Shown here: one piece after another, positions 52,879-61,713 of the stretch
Position numbering within the stretch: the first letter of the stretch is position 1
Layout: each line of letters opens with the position of its first letter
Assembly (NCBI RefSeq): GCF_000011365.1
Contig: NC_004463.1
Location: 4,016,001-4,080,000 of the forward strand
DNA: 64,000 nucleotides
DNA from: Bradyrhizobium diazoefficiens USDA 110
GTDB lineage: Bacteria > Pseudomonadota > Alphaproteobacteria > Rhizobiales > Xanthobacteraceae
Direction of reading: 5' to 3'
Program-made: the position numbers and the translations under genes
Notes under the pieces: generated by a model
Told to the model about the DNA's origin: nothing
The model's database searches: none
The model's input: the letters and a program-made list of their open reading frames with translations, nothing else

Positions 52879-53949
52879 ATGACTGCCGTTCAAACCGTAT
52901 CAGCCAAATCCGGTGCAGCAGGTTCTGCGGTGTTTCCGGATTCGGATAGCCGCAGATACCGCTATTTCGAGCCCCGCAGCAAGCGAGCCACGCACTACGA
53001 AGACGTGACGGTCGACGTGCAGCCGGATCCGGAACGATACCTGTTGCAGGACTGGATCATCTCTTTCCCCAACGGCAAGGGTGCATACACCAAGGACAAC
53101 ACGGGGGCCCTCAGCTCGAATTGGCATGCGTTCCGTGCTCCCGACCAGGAATGGGAGCGCACTCACTACCAGCGCCAGTCCAAGATCGAAGCCATGGTCC
53201 AGGCCGTGATCGCCAACGGTCGCAAGTCCGGGGCACCGAAGAGCTTCGACAAGGCCTGGATCAAGATCTTGCAGAACCATCTCGGTGCGTGGAAGCACGC
53301 CGAGTTCGGTCTCGGCACGTCGCTGATGCAGGCTCAGCGTTACGGCTACACCCAGATGATCAACAATGCGACGCTGACGAACTCGTCCTACAAGCTTCGC
53401 CTTTCACAGGATATTACGCTGTATCTCGCCGAGATCGGAATGGACGTTCCGGGCTTCGACGACACGGCCGGCAAGCGCGTCTGGTTGGAAGACAAGGGCT
53501 GGCAGGGAACGCGGGAAGCGATCGAGTCGATCATGGGCTCGGCCGACTATCTCGAGCAGTATTTCGCCACCAACATCGTGTTCGAGTCGCTGGTCGGCGA
53601 ACTGTTTCGCAGCGGCTTCCTGATGCAGGTAGCCTCGTCTAACGGCGACTTCATCACGCCGCCGGTGATTTCGTCCGCGGAAGCGGACTATGAGCGCAAT
53701 CTCGCGAACACGATCGACCTGATGCACCTTCTGGTGACCGACAATCAGCATGGCGCCCACAACAAGAAGCTGTTCCAGGGGTGGGTGAACAAGCATGTTG
53801 CGCTCGCCAACAAGGCGGCCGCCGGCCTGCAGCCGATCTGGTCGCAGCCGCATTCGAAGCCGGTGCAGTACGCCGATGCGCGTGCGCAGTCGGTCGAACG
53901 CATTAAGAAGATTCTCGGCGAGCTCGGCCTCACCCTTCCCAAGGAGTAA
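52879..53949 (+). CDS. prmC: Propane monooxygenase-type hydroxylase small subunit
   Basis: A 356-residue beta subunit of the soluble diiron hydroxylase, ferritin-like helical fold without iron ligands. Motifs: YRYFEPRSKRATHYEDVTVD near the start, LGTSLMQAQRYGYTQMINNA and ATNIVFESLVGELFRSGFLMQ. AGGAGGAGGAAGACGACC before ATG 52879 fixes the start; the open frame from 52771 overlaps prmB. It assembles with PrmA in the hydroxylase heterotetramer. Confidence 0.93.
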   Translation: MTAVQTVSAKSGAAGSAVFPDSDSRRYRYFEPRSKRATHYEDVTVDVQPDPERYLLQDWIISFPNGKGAYTKDNTGALSSNWHAFRAPDQEWERTHYQRQSKIEAMVQAVIANGRKSGAPKSFDKAWIKILQNHLGAWKHAEFGLGTSLMQAQRYGYTQMINNATLTNSSYKLRLSQDITLYLAEIGMDVPGFDDTAGKRVWLEDKGWQGTREAIESIMGSADYLEQYFATNIVFESLVGELFRSGFLMQVASSNGDFITPPVISSAEADYERNLANTIDLMHLLVTDNQHGAHNKKLFQGWVNKHVALANKAAAGLQPIWSQPHSKPVQYADARAQSVERIKKILGELGLTLPKE

Positions 53950-53955
53950 ATTGCA

Positions 53956-54327
53956 ATGTCCGTCGTTTCCAGATCTGCGACCAACCAGAATATCTTCCAG
54001 AAGATGGGGGACCTTCGTTTCGAGCAAACGATTTCCCATCAGTGCGGCGTCACCATGAATGACAGCGTCGAGGCGCGCGCCATCGCCGAGTTCATGGCGA
54101 AGAAGCCGAACGTGACAGTGACCTATCAGCCGGCCCTGATCCGCATCGACGGCGAGGGAAAGCTGACTTTCAAGATGGATGAAATCAGCGAAATTCTCGG
54201 GAAGGAAATGACGGCCGAGATCTTCGAAGTTAACACCTCGACCCACTACGGACGGATGGTGCGTATCGACGACAACACGGTGACGCTGTTCGGAAACATG
54301 GACGAGGTCTTCGAATACATCGAGTGA
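53956..54327 (+). CDS. prmD: Monooxygenase coupling (effector) protein
   Basis: A 123-residue MmoB/PrmD-family protein that binds the hydroxylase and tunes access to the diiron site; it has no cofactor. CGVTMNDSVEARAIAEFMAK and the C-terminal VRIDDNTVTLFGNMDEVFEYIE are family-typical. Six bases separate it from prmC, so the two are co-translated or nearly so. Confidence 0.92.
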   Translation: MSVVSRSATNQNIFQKMGDLRFEQTISHQCGVTMNDSVEARAIAEFMAKKPNVTVTYQPALIRIDGEGKLTFKMDEISEILGKEMTAEIFEVNTSTHYGRMVRIDDNTVTLFGNMDEVFEYIE

Positions 54328-54349
54328 GTCTCCATCGCCTCCCTGACTG

Positions 54350-54384
54350 GGCGGGGCCGCATCCCCAGCGGCTATGGCCCCGCC
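54350..54384 (+). terminator. Intercistronic hairpin after prmD
   Basis: GGCGGGGCC and GGCCCCGCC form a perfect 9-bp GC stem with a 17-base loop, in the 135-base gap between prmD and the amidohydrolase gene. No T-tract. Probably lowers downstream expression relative to the structural subunits. Confidence 0.6.
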
Positions 54385-54462
54385 GCTTCTCGAAGTGGTC
54401 TCGCCCGACCACCGCGCTTCGTTTGATCGACTAGAGCCAACCAGGAATTTCCGGAGAGCAAC

Positions 54463-55485
54463 ATGTTCATAACTCCCAGCGGCGAGGAAGTGTTCGTTAT
54501 CGACGGCCATACCCATTTTTGGGACGGAAGTCCGGCGAATCAGCTCAACGTCCACGGCAAGCAGTTCATCGACTGCTTCTACGCCTACCACACCTCGCTC
54601 AGCCCGAAGGACAAGCTCTGGCCGAAGGAGCAGTTCGAGAAATACAGCGCCGACCAGATGTACCACGATCTGTTCGTCGACGGTCCTGACGACATGGCCG
54701 TCGTTCAGTCGACCTACCTCACAGAGTTCTACAAGAACGGGTTCAACACTATCGATCGCAACGCCGAGATGGCGAAGAAGTACAAGGACCGCTTCATCGT
54801 CAACGGCGCCTTCGATCCACGGGATGGCGAGAGGGCGCTCGAGTACATCCACTACATGAAGGAGACGTTCGGCATCAAGGGTGTCAAGCTCTATACCGCC
54901 GAGTGGAAGGGTGACTCGCGTGGGTGGAAGCTCACGGATCCCAACGCCTATCGCTGCCTCGAGCTCTGCCAGAAGCTCGGCATCACCAACATCCATGTCC
55001 ATAAGGGGCCGACGATCATTCCGTTGGACAAGGATGCGTTCGATGTTCACGACGTCGACCATGCCGCGACGGACTTCCAGGGCTTGAATTTCATCATTGA
55101 GCATTGCGGTCTGCCGCGCCTCGATGATTTTTGCTGGATCGCGGTGCAGGAGACGAACGTCTACGGCGGCCTCGCGGTGGCGTTGCCGTTCATCCATGGA
55201 CGGCCGCGCTATTTTGCCGAAGTGATCAGCGAACTGCTGTTCTGGGTCGGCGAGGACAAGCTGCTTTTCGGGAGCGACTACGCGATCTGGACGCCGCGCT
55301 GGCTGGTCGAGAAGTTCTGGAATTTCGAGCTGCCGGAAGATTTGAAGCAGGAGCACGGCGTCGACCTCACCCCGCAGGCAAAGAGGAAGATTCTGGGCCT
55401 CAACGCCGCACGTCTCTATGGAGTCGACGTCGAGGCGCAGAAGGCGAAGCTCGGGCAGAAAATCCACGCGACGGCAGCGGAGTAG
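54463..55485 (+). CDS. Amidohydrolase family protein (prm-associated)
   Basis: A 340-residue metal-dependent hydrolase of the amidohydrolase 2 family. VIDGHTHFWDG provides the HxH metal pair, TNIHVHKGP and FIIEHCGLPR further histidines, and LLFGSDYAIWTPRW the late aspartate. It lies at the same place (after prmD) as in actinobacterial propane operons. Its substrate in those clusters is not established; a role in maturation or in processing a downstream metabolite is possible. Confidence 0.9.
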   Translation: MFITPSGEEVFVIDGHTHFWDGSPANQLNVHGKQFIDCFYAYHTSLSPKDKLWPKEQFEKYSADQMYHDLFVDGPDDMAVVQSTYLTEFYKNGFNTIDRNAEMAKKYKDRFIVNGAFDPRDGERALEYIHYMKETFGIKGVKLYTAEWKGDSRGWKLTDPNAYRCLELCQKLGITNIHVHKGPTIIPLDKDAFDVHDVDHAATDFQGLNFIIEHCGLPRLDDFCWIAVQETNVYGGLAVALPFIHGRPRYFAEVISELLFWVGEDKLLFGSDYAIWTPRWLVEKFWNFELPEDLKQEHGVDLTPQAKRKILGLNAARLYGVDVEAQKAKLGQKIHATAAE

Positions 55486-55490
55486 AGCCA

Positions 55491-56324
55491 ATGAACGCGC
55501 TCCATCAGCATGATCGCAGGACCAATGAGGTGTGGGAGCGCCTCGCGCTGGTCACGGATCCCGAGCTGGACGAACCGGTCACCGAGCTTGGATTCGTCGA
55601 GCGGGTCACGGTCGATCATGTTGATGGAGTCGACATCGTCTTTCGCCTGCCGACCTACTGGTGTTCGGCGAACTTCGCGTTCCTTATGGCCGACGATATG
55701 CGTCGGGCGGTGTCCTCGCTGGCTTGGGTTCGCGAAGCCCGCCCGCAGCTTCGGGACCATATGGTCGCCGAGGAGATCAACCGGGGCGTCCGCGAGGGTA
55801 GGTCGTTTGGCGAGGCGCTCAAGGATTTCGCAAGCGGCGGTTCACTTGACGATCTGCGGGAGAAATTCCGCCGCAAGGCGTTCGAGCGGCGCCAGGAGGT
55901 CATGATCCTGGCATTGCGCGGGCTGGGTTATGAGGATCCCGCGATTTGCCGCATGAGTCTGAGCGCGTTTGACGCGATCAACTTCGACTCGGAAGAAGTT
56001 GCGCGCCAGAAGCCGCGCTATCGCGAGCTTCTGGTTGAGCGGCGCCTCGCCGATCTCCCGGCCGATCCGGCCTTTGTTACCTACGATGGGGCCCCCATCA
56101 AGCGCCACGAAATGGCGTCGTATTTGCAGCGCTTGCGAGGCGTACGCATCAACATGGAGTTCAACAGCTCGTTATGCCGGGGCCTTCTTGCGGTGCGCTA
56201 TCTCGAGCTGGACGCGGATCGCGCGGAGCAGACGCCAGCTCCGTGCGGAGGTTGCGGCAGTGGCTGCGCCGTGCGGTCTTCCGGATCGCCTGCAATGAAC
56301 AAGCATTCCGCGGCGCTTGCGTGA
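55491..56324 (+). CDS. DUF59/MIP18-type iron-sulfur assembly-like protein (prm-associated)
   Basis: A 277-residue protein. The N-terminal ~90 residues are a DUF59 (MIP18/PaaD-like) domain: LVTDPELDEPVTELGFVERV and FRLPTYWCSANFAFLMADDM, with the conserved Asp-Pro-Glu and Cys. The remainder is helical and ends with a Cys-rich tail, CGGCGSGC. The ATG is five bases after the amidohydrolase stop. Proteins of this type lie between the amidohydrolase and the chaperonin in prm/mim clusters; a role in metal delivery to the diiron hydroxylase or to the 2Fe-2S reductase is a reasonable inference. Confidence 0.87.
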   Translation: MNALHQHDRRTNEVWERLALVTDPELDEPVTELGFVERVTVDHVDGVDIVFRLPTYWCSANFAFLMADDMRRAVSSLAWVREARPQLRDHMVAEEINRGVREGRSFGEALKDFASGGSLDDLREKFRRKAFERRQEVMILALRGLGYEDPAICRMSLSAFDAINFDSEEVARQKPRYRELLVERRLADLPADPAFVTYDGAPIKRHEMASYLQRLRGVRINMEFNSSLCRGLLAVRYLELDADRAEQTPAPCGGCGSGCAVRSSGSPAMNKHSAALA

Positions 56325-56429
56325 GGTCGCGCTGATACGCGTGCGACCTGTGGGTGCCGACAAAACGGAGCGGACATCAAGTTCGCCCGGCCTGACGACC
56401 GAGAAACGATCACGTGGGAGTGAAACGCA

Positions 56430-58061
56430 ATGCCAAAAGTCTTGCTGCATGACATAGAAGCTCGCCGCGCTCTTGCGCGTGGAGTCCAGAAGCTGGCCGC
56501 CGCGATCGAATCGACGCTCGGTCCCAAGGGCATGAACGCGATGGTCGACAGGCCGATCGGCACGCCCATCGTGTCGCGCGATGGCGTTACCATCGCCTCC
56601 GAGATCGAATTGCCGGATCGCTTCGAGAACATGGGCGCCCAGGTGGTACGCGAAGTCTCGATGCAGACCAACGAAGTCGCTGGCGACGGTACGACGACGG
56701 CGATGGTACTCGCGAACGGTCTCATTCAAGGCGGCGTCGCGGCCCTCGAGCGCGGCGCCAAGGCGGTCGATCTCTGCAAGGGGATCGACCGCGCCGTCGA
56801 AGTCGTCGTCGAGAGCCTGAAGAGCGCGGCAATTCCGGTCTCGGACCGCAGGACGCTACAGGCGGTGGCAACGATTGCGTCGACCGACTCTCATCTGGGC
56901 GATCTAATCGCCGAGGCGGTCGAGCGCGTCGGCAAGGATGGTATCATCAGTTCCGACTACGGGTTGACCACGAGTACGACGCTCGAGGTGGTCGAGGGCA
57001 TGTCGTTCGACCGTGGCTACATTTCGCATCACATGGTAACGGACGTGGAGAAGATGGAGGTGGTGCTGGAACAGCCCTACATTCTCCTGACGGACCTGAA
57101 AATCAAAGCGCCGGGCGAGTTGGCGGCGGTGCGCGCGAGGGTCGCGGAGACCGGGAAGCCGCTTGTCATTGTCGCCGAAGAGATCGCCCCGGAAGTGGTT
57201 GTCACGCTGCTCGGCGAAGGCAACCGCGGCAAGGTTCTGGTGGTCAATCCGCCCGACTACGGCCACTGGCGCAAGGCCATGATGGATGACCTCGCCATCA
57301 TCACCGGGGGGCGGGTCATCGCCCGCGAACTCGGGGGCATGCTGGAAGAGGCGAGCCTTGCCGACCTCGGCACTGCGCGGCAGGTTCGGGCCAGTGCGCG
57401 CGAAACGGTGATCATCCGGGGCGGCGGGGACGATGCGGCGATCGCCGCGCGCCGACAGCAGGTGGCCAAGCAGCACGATCTGGCGCCGCCGAACATCGAG
57501 CAGGACAAGCTCAAGGAACGCCTGGCTAAGCTCTCGGGTGGGACCGCCGTGATCTTTGCGGGCGGCGTCACGCCGGTCGAGCAGAAGCGTACGATCCAGT
57601 TGATCGACGATGCGCTCAGCGCGGCGCGTGCTGCGGCCGAGGAGGGCATCGTGCCGGGGGGCGGGACGGCATTGGCGCAGTGCGCGCCGGTGGTGGTGCG
57701 CGCCCTCGGCAACATCAACGGAGACCTGGGTGAAGGCATCAAGCTGGTGCGCGAGACCCTGTCGCGTCCTGCCGCTTTCATCGCCCGAAATGCCGGCCAT
57801 GATGCGGCGAAGGTTGTGGCCGAGCTGCAAAGTTCGCGGGCCGGGGTCGGGTTCGACGCTGCAAACGGCGTGTTCATCGACATGGTATCTGCCGGCATCG
57901 TCGACCCGGTCAGGGTGACGTATACCGCGCTTCGAAATGCCGCTTCCGTGGCCACGCTGGTGCTGACGACCAACACGCTGGTTGCCGATGTGCCGGAGTA
58001 TGTCGATCCGACGCAGGGTCCTGCGTTGGGCGGCGGGGCAGAAAAGCTTGGGCGGGCCTGA
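56430..58061 (+). CDS. GroEL-like chaperonin dedicated to the monooxygenase (MimG/PrmG type)
   Basis: A 543-residue group I chaperonin. STLGPKGMNAMVDRP, SRDGVTIASEIEL and GDGTTTAMVLANG carry the ATP-binding residues, and DDALSAARAAAEEGIVPGGGTAL has the catalytic aspartate. The C-terminal Gly-Met tail of house-keeping GroEL is absent, and no groES lies beside it. In mycobacteria a specific chaperonin of this kind is required for productive folding of binuclear iron propane monooxygenase, so the same role is inferred. Confidence 0.92.
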   Translation: MPKVLLHDIEARRALARGVQKLAAAIESTLGPKGMNAMVDRPIGTPIVSRDGVTIASEIELPDRFENMGAQVVREVSMQTNEVAGDGTTTAMVLANGLIQGGVAALERGAKAVDLCKGIDRAVEVVVESLKSAAIPVSDRRTLQAVATIASTDSHLGDLIAEAVERVGKDGIISSDYGLTTSTTLEVVEGMSFDRGYISHHMVTDVEKMEVVLEQPYILLTDLKIKAPGELAAVRARVAETGKPLVIVAEEIAPEVVVTLLGEGNRGKVLVVNPPDYGHWRKAMMDDLAIITGGRVIARELGGMLEEASLADLGTARQVRASARETVIIRGGGDDAAIAARRQQVAKQHDLAPPNIEQDKLKERLAKLSGGTAVIFAGGVTPVEQKRTIQLIDDALSAARAAAEEGIVPGGGTALAQCAPVVVRALGNINGDLGEGIKLVRETLSRPAAFIARNAGHDAAKVVAELQSSRAGVGFDAANGVFIDMVSAGIVDPVRVTYTALRNAASVATLVLTTNTLVADVPEYVDPTQGPALGGGAEKLGRA

Positions 58062-58066
58062 AGCAG

Positions 58067-58153
58067 ATGAACGCGGTTCGCGTTCCGCCAGGGCGTCAAT
58101 GGCCGACGTGGCGCGCCAAATACGGCGATGGCTTGACCGTCACGATCGAATGA
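58067..58153 (+). CDS. Very small open frame after the chaperonin
   Basis: A 28-residue frame, MNAVRVPPGRQWPTWRAKYG and on to TVTIE, starting six bases after the chaperonin stop. No ribosome site or family is evident. It could be a translated mini-protein or a spurious frame; recorded because of its position only. Confidence 0.15.
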   Translation: MNAVRVPPGRQWPTWRAKYGDGLTVTIE

Positions 58154-58273
58154 ATGGACGGTGACAACGATCTGGAAACAGCTACAATCTTGCGAGCTTC
58201 GGCATGAGCCCGAAGGAGGCAAATCATAAGCCTCCACGGTCATCCGACCAGCCGGGGCAGGAGGAACCGGGAC

Positions 58274-58768
58274 ATGGCCTACATCATCTCCAAGCGCGAC
58301 GGTCCGCACCGCGAAGAGCTCAAGGCGAAGGACTTCCTTCAGAAGAACCGCACGAAGATCAATTCGCTCGCCAATCATCTGACGCTCGGGCGCTGGCAGG
58401 AGTTGCGCAATCCGACGCCTCCCTCTGAGCCTCAGCCGTCGGGCAAGCTTTGGTCCACGCCTCGGGCTCGCCCGAGGGAGATCGAGCCCTATGTTCGGAT
58501 CAGCTATAACGGCCGCGTCGTGATTGCCGATCTCGCGTCAGGGCGGCAACTCCATTTTGTCGGTGAATTGCGCGGCGGCGGGCAATCGCGACACTTCGCT
58601 CTGGCGACGCGAGAGAATGGGATCTTCGAGCCGCTCGATGTCGAATTGCACAGGGTCCTGATAGACCTTGAGGGAGTGAGCGTACCCGATGAGGCGTCGG
58701 AAGCGCGCCTGGAGCAGATCATCTCAGGCCGTCTCGGTTTGGATGCGATCGCCAGAACGGTCGAATGA
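58274..58768 (+). CDS. Hypothetical protein between the chaperonin and the sigma-54 activator
   Basis: A 164-residue soluble protein I do not recognise. The N-terminal ~45 residues are basic and helical (KRDGPHREELKAKDFLQKNR), a Pro-rich linker follows, and residues 70-160 look like an alternating beta region (VRISYNGRVVIADLASGRQLHFVGEL) ending in a helix. GGCAGGAGGAACC precedes ATG 58274. Co-oriented and placed inside the prm module, so co-regulation is likely. No signal peptide or membrane segment. Confidence 0.7.
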   Translation: MAYIISKRDGPHREELKAKDFLQKNRTKINSLANHLTLGRWQELRNPTPPSEPQPSGKLWSTPRARPREIEPYVRISYNGRVVIADLASGRQLHFVGELRGGGQSRHFALATRENGIFEPLDVELHRVLIDLEGVSVPDEASEARLEQIISGRLGLDAIARTVE

Positions 58769-58868
58769 TCTGCGTAAGCCGAGCCGGTGAGAGCACGATC
58801 TCATTGGCCCGGCTCATGTCGTTTCTGCTGATCAAGCTGCTGTTTGCCAATATAGGTTTGGTGCTCCA

Positions 58869-60935
58869 ATGCTGACGGAAACCTTCATGGCTAAGCCGCC
58901 GTTTTCCCTGGAAGGCTACAAAATCCCGGAGGCCGCGGATGCGGAGCAGGGACGGCCGTATGATGAACGGGAGACCAACAAGGCGTGGGAAAACTTCCTG
59001 ACATTCGGAGATGCAAAGCGCGAGAGCGCTCTGGTGCGAGGCATCATCGAAGAATCATGGCAGCGCAGCATCAAGTCGGGGGTCAACGCCCATTGCAGGG
59101 GCAGCAGCTTCGTGACTTCGCCGGACGATCTCTATGAGCTGCGTCTGAAGAACGATGATCTGCTAGGCTCCAGCGCCCAGACTTTCCGCCGCGTTGCGGA
59201 AGTACTTGGCGATGCGGCCACAATGCTGGTCATCACCGACAGGAATGGTGTCGTGCTTGATGTCGGGGGCGATCAGAGGACGATCGATGCCGGGCACGAT
59301 ATTCGCCTCGAAGTCGGCGCCGCCTGGGGAGAGACGGTGACCGGCACCAACGGCATTGGCACGGCGCTCGTCACAGGAAAGCCGGTTCATGTCCACGCCG
59401 CGGAGCATTTTTCCGAGGGCATCAAGGCCTGGACCTGCGTCGGTAGCCCCATTCGTAGCCCGATCGACGGCAGCATCATAGGCATCATCGATTTTTCCGG
59501 CCCCCAGGCGATCTTTCATCGTCACAATGTCGCGCTGGCGGTGATCGCGGCCAATCATATTGAGCTTGCGCTCTCGGAGAAGATTCGGCTCGAAAGAATA
59601 CGCCTGCTCGAGGCAAGCATTTGTCGAATGCCAGGGATGGGCAGTGCCGACGGCGTGGTGATCCTGGATCGGTTTGGTCGGGTCGTCCATCACAACGATA
59701 TGGCGTCGGCTCGCTGGCGGCGGATCACGCAGTCTCGTGAGTTGAGCATTGGGTCACAGATCCTTCCAAGTCGCGAAGGCCTGTTGGGCGAAGACTTGGC
59801 CGAGGGGTTGCCCGAGGAGCTGCGGGAGCAGCGGATCGAGCCACTGATCGTTGACGGGGTCGTGAAGGGCGCAATGCTCGTGCTTGCTTCGAAGCCGCGA
59901 ACCCATCCTGCTGCATCCGAGATGTCGCCGACAGCCCGCACTGCCCTGATGTCGGCAAAGGAAGCGATCGTCGGATGCAGCGAGGCACTGCTGGACGTGG
60001 TGCAGAAAGTTGAGCGGGCGGCCCTCGGCCGGACCGCGATCCTGCTCGAGGGCGAGACGGGCGTCGGCAAGGAACTGTTCGCCCGCCTGGTTCATGCCGC
60101 CAGTCTGAAGACGGGCAAGGAGCCGTTCGTTGCCTTCAATTGCGGTGCGGTGTCGAAAGAGTTGCTCGGCGGCGAATTGTTCGGGCATGCGCCGGGCGCT
60201 TATACCGGCGCTACGCGCGAGGGAAGGCCCGGGCGGTTCGAATTTGCCAATGGCGGCGTGCTCAGCTTAGACGAGATCGGCGAGATGCCGATGGACCTGC
60301 AACCCTACCTGCTCCGTGTGCTGGAAGAGCGCGCGGTGTACAGACTGGGTGACAGCAAGGCGCGCCCGGTGGACGTTCGGCTGGTGGCGTCGACCAATCG
60401 GAATTTGAAGCAGGAAGTGGCCGAGGGACGTTTCCGCAAGGATCTGTACTTCCGGATCGGCGTCGTCAAGTTCACCATCCCGCCGCTCCGCGATCGGCTG
60501 GGCGATGTCGAGATCCTGATCGATCACTTCAACAGGCAATTCGCCACGATCTACAGCACCCAGCCGCTGCGGTTCGAGGCGGCCACTATGGAGTTGCTGC
60601 GCCGCTATTCCTGGCCGGGAAACGTTCGCGAGCTGCGTAATCTGATTGAGAACCTCGTGCTGATGACGATCACCGGTATCGTCACTCCCAGGGACCTGCC
60701 AGAGGATTTCGTGGAGGTGGCGCCGGCTCAACCTCCCTCAATCTCCGTGCAGTCGGAGAATAGCGCGACGGGATCGGAGAGTGACGAGATCGCGCGCTTT
60801 GACGAGATGGAACGTCGTGCCATCGAGAGAGCCGTCGCAAACGCCGGCGGCAATATTGCCGCTGCCGCGGAAAAGCTGGGGCTTTCGCGCGCTACGCTGT
60901 ACCGCAAGTTGCACCAATACCGTTCCCGGACCTAG
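58869..60935 (+). CDS. Sigma-54-dependent Fis family activator (AcoR/MimR-like)
   Basis: A 688-residue enhancer-binding protein. The N-terminal sensing part has a GAF-like region (GAAWGETVTGTNGIGTALVTG, IIGIIDFSGP); the AAA+ domain has Walker A GETGVGKE, the sigma-54 contact loop in the variant GAYTGA and Walker B VLSLDEIGEM; the C-terminal Fis HTH is NIAAAAEKLGLSRATLYRKL. It belongs to the AcoR group that controls acetoin and propane monooxygenase operons. Both -24/-12 promoters in the module are its likely targets. ATG 58869 is used; ATG 58887 is also possible. Confidence 0.93.
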   Translation: MLTETFMAKPPFSLEGYKIPEAADAEQGRPYDERETNKAWENFLTFGDAKRESALVRGIIEESWQRSIKSGVNAHCRGSSFVTSPDDLYELRLKNDDLLGSSAQTFRRVAEVLGDAATMLVITDRNGVVLDVGGDQRTIDAGHDIRLEVGAAWGETVTGTNGIGTALVTGKPVHVHAAEHFSEGIKAWTCVGSPIRSPIDGSIIGIIDFSGPQAIFHRHNVALAVIAANHIELALSEKIRLERIRLLEASICRMPGMGSADGVVILDRFGRVVHHNDMASARWRRITQSRELSIGSQILPSREGLLGEDLAEGLPEELREQRIEPLIVDGVVKGAMLVLASKPRTHPAASEMSPTARTALMSAKEAIVGCSEALLDVVQKVERAALGRTAILLEGETGVGKELFARLVHAASLKTGKEPFVAFNCGAVSKELLGGELFGHAPGAYTGATREGRPGRFEFANGGVLSLDEIGEMPMDLQPYLLRVLEERAVYRLGDSKARPVDVRLVASTNRNLKQEVAEGRFRKDLYFRIGVVKFTIPPLRDRLGDVEILIDHFNRQFATIYSTQPLRFEAATMELLRRYSWPGNVRELRNLIENLVLMTITGIVTPRDLPEDFVEVAPAQPPSISVQSENSATGSESDEIARFDEMERRAIERAVANAGGNIAAAAEKLGLSRATLYRKLHQYRSRT

Positions 60936-60950
60936 CGATCGGGGGCTGGC

Positions 60951-61400
60951 ATGGCGGCTGTCTGGGATGAACAAAAGGGCGGGGAAGGTCCGGCCCCCGC
61001 GGCGACGCTGGCCTCGCAGATCCTTGCGCGCGCCGACCGCGACGTCACTTTCGTGATGCGCCTGGTTGGCGAAAGCCAAAGCTCGCTGGTGCGACATTTC
61101 ATCATGTTCATCGAGACCGAGCTCGCAAAGCGCGGCATGAGCTACAGCGTACATCCGCTACTGCGCCCTTTCGTCGAAACGCATGCACGCGAGCTGTCGG
61201 ATTTCGTATTGCAGGGTATCGGCTTGCGGCATCAGTTCGGCCTCCAGACCATCGAGACGATGGCGGGCGATCCTGCGCGGTTGCTGAGGGTCGATTTGTG
61301 GGACTCGCTGCAATCTCACGTTAATGACGCGCAGCAACACTTCGTATCCGATGCCCGGGGCCTCCAGCGGATCCTGGATCAAATCGAATCGAGCGCATGA
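60951..61400 (+). CDS. Hypothetical helical protein, 149 aa
   Basis: A predicted all-alpha soluble protein: DRDVTFVMRLVGESQSSLVRHFIMFIETEL, SDFVLQGIGLRHQFGLQTIE, DSLQSHVNDAQQHFVSDARG. No family recognised, no membrane segment or cysteines. It starts 15 bases after the activator gene and overlaps the next gene by four bases (ATGA). It begins a block of four short genes of unknown function. Confidence 0.72.
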   Translation: MAAVWDEQKGGEGPAPAATLASQILARADRDVTFVMRLVGESQSSLVRHFIMFIETELAKRGMSYSVHPLLRPFVETHARELSDFVLQGIGLRHQFGLQTIETMAGDPARLLRVDLWDSLQSHVNDAQQHFVSDARGLQRILDQIESSA

Positions 61401-61705
61401 GTGTCGATCCGGAAGTCCTTGTCGAAATGCTGAAGGAGCGGTTGTTCGTCGTTCAGCAGATATCGGCCGCTCAATCGTGGAACCTTCTGAACCGTCAGCT
61501 TGCTGGTGGAGCAGAATTCGAGATTCAGAGGATTGAGCAGGAGATTGCGGCGACAGGCGGTTCGCATGCGTTCGCCTACGCTATCGAGGAAGCGCACGAG
61601 CGCTTGAAAGAAGCAAAGGCCGGAATGGCAACATGCGACGCCAAATGCGCCGTGCTGGAACGACGCCTTGGAGAACTCGACAGGTGTATTGCGACCGGCA
61701 GGTGA
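61397..61705 (+). CDS. Hypothetical coiled-coil protein, 102 aa
   Basis: Helical with heptad-like spacing and many charged residues (EMLKERLFVVQQISAAQSWN, FEIQRIEQEIAAT, EEAHERLKEAKAGM, LERRLGELDRC). Two cysteines near residues 80-84. Start overlaps the preceding stop, so the pair is translationally coupled and the products may form a complex. Family unknown. Confidence 0.7.
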   Translation: MSVDPEVLVEMLKERLFVVQQISAAQSWNLLNRQLAGGAEFEIQRIEQEIAATGGSHAFAYAIEEAHERLKEAKAGMATCDAKCAVLERRLGELDRCIATGR

Positions 61706-61713
61706 GACGACCG

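Noticed and set aside
53404..55491. Minus-strand open frame of 695 codons
   Set aside because: It is antisense to prmC, prmD and the amidohydrolase gene, all with clear families; long antisense frames are expected in GC-rich coding DNA and the translation shows no domain.
58204..58428. 74-codon frame overlapping the 164-aa hypothetical gene
   Set aside because: The overlapping frame from 58274 has a better ribosome site and more protein-like composition.
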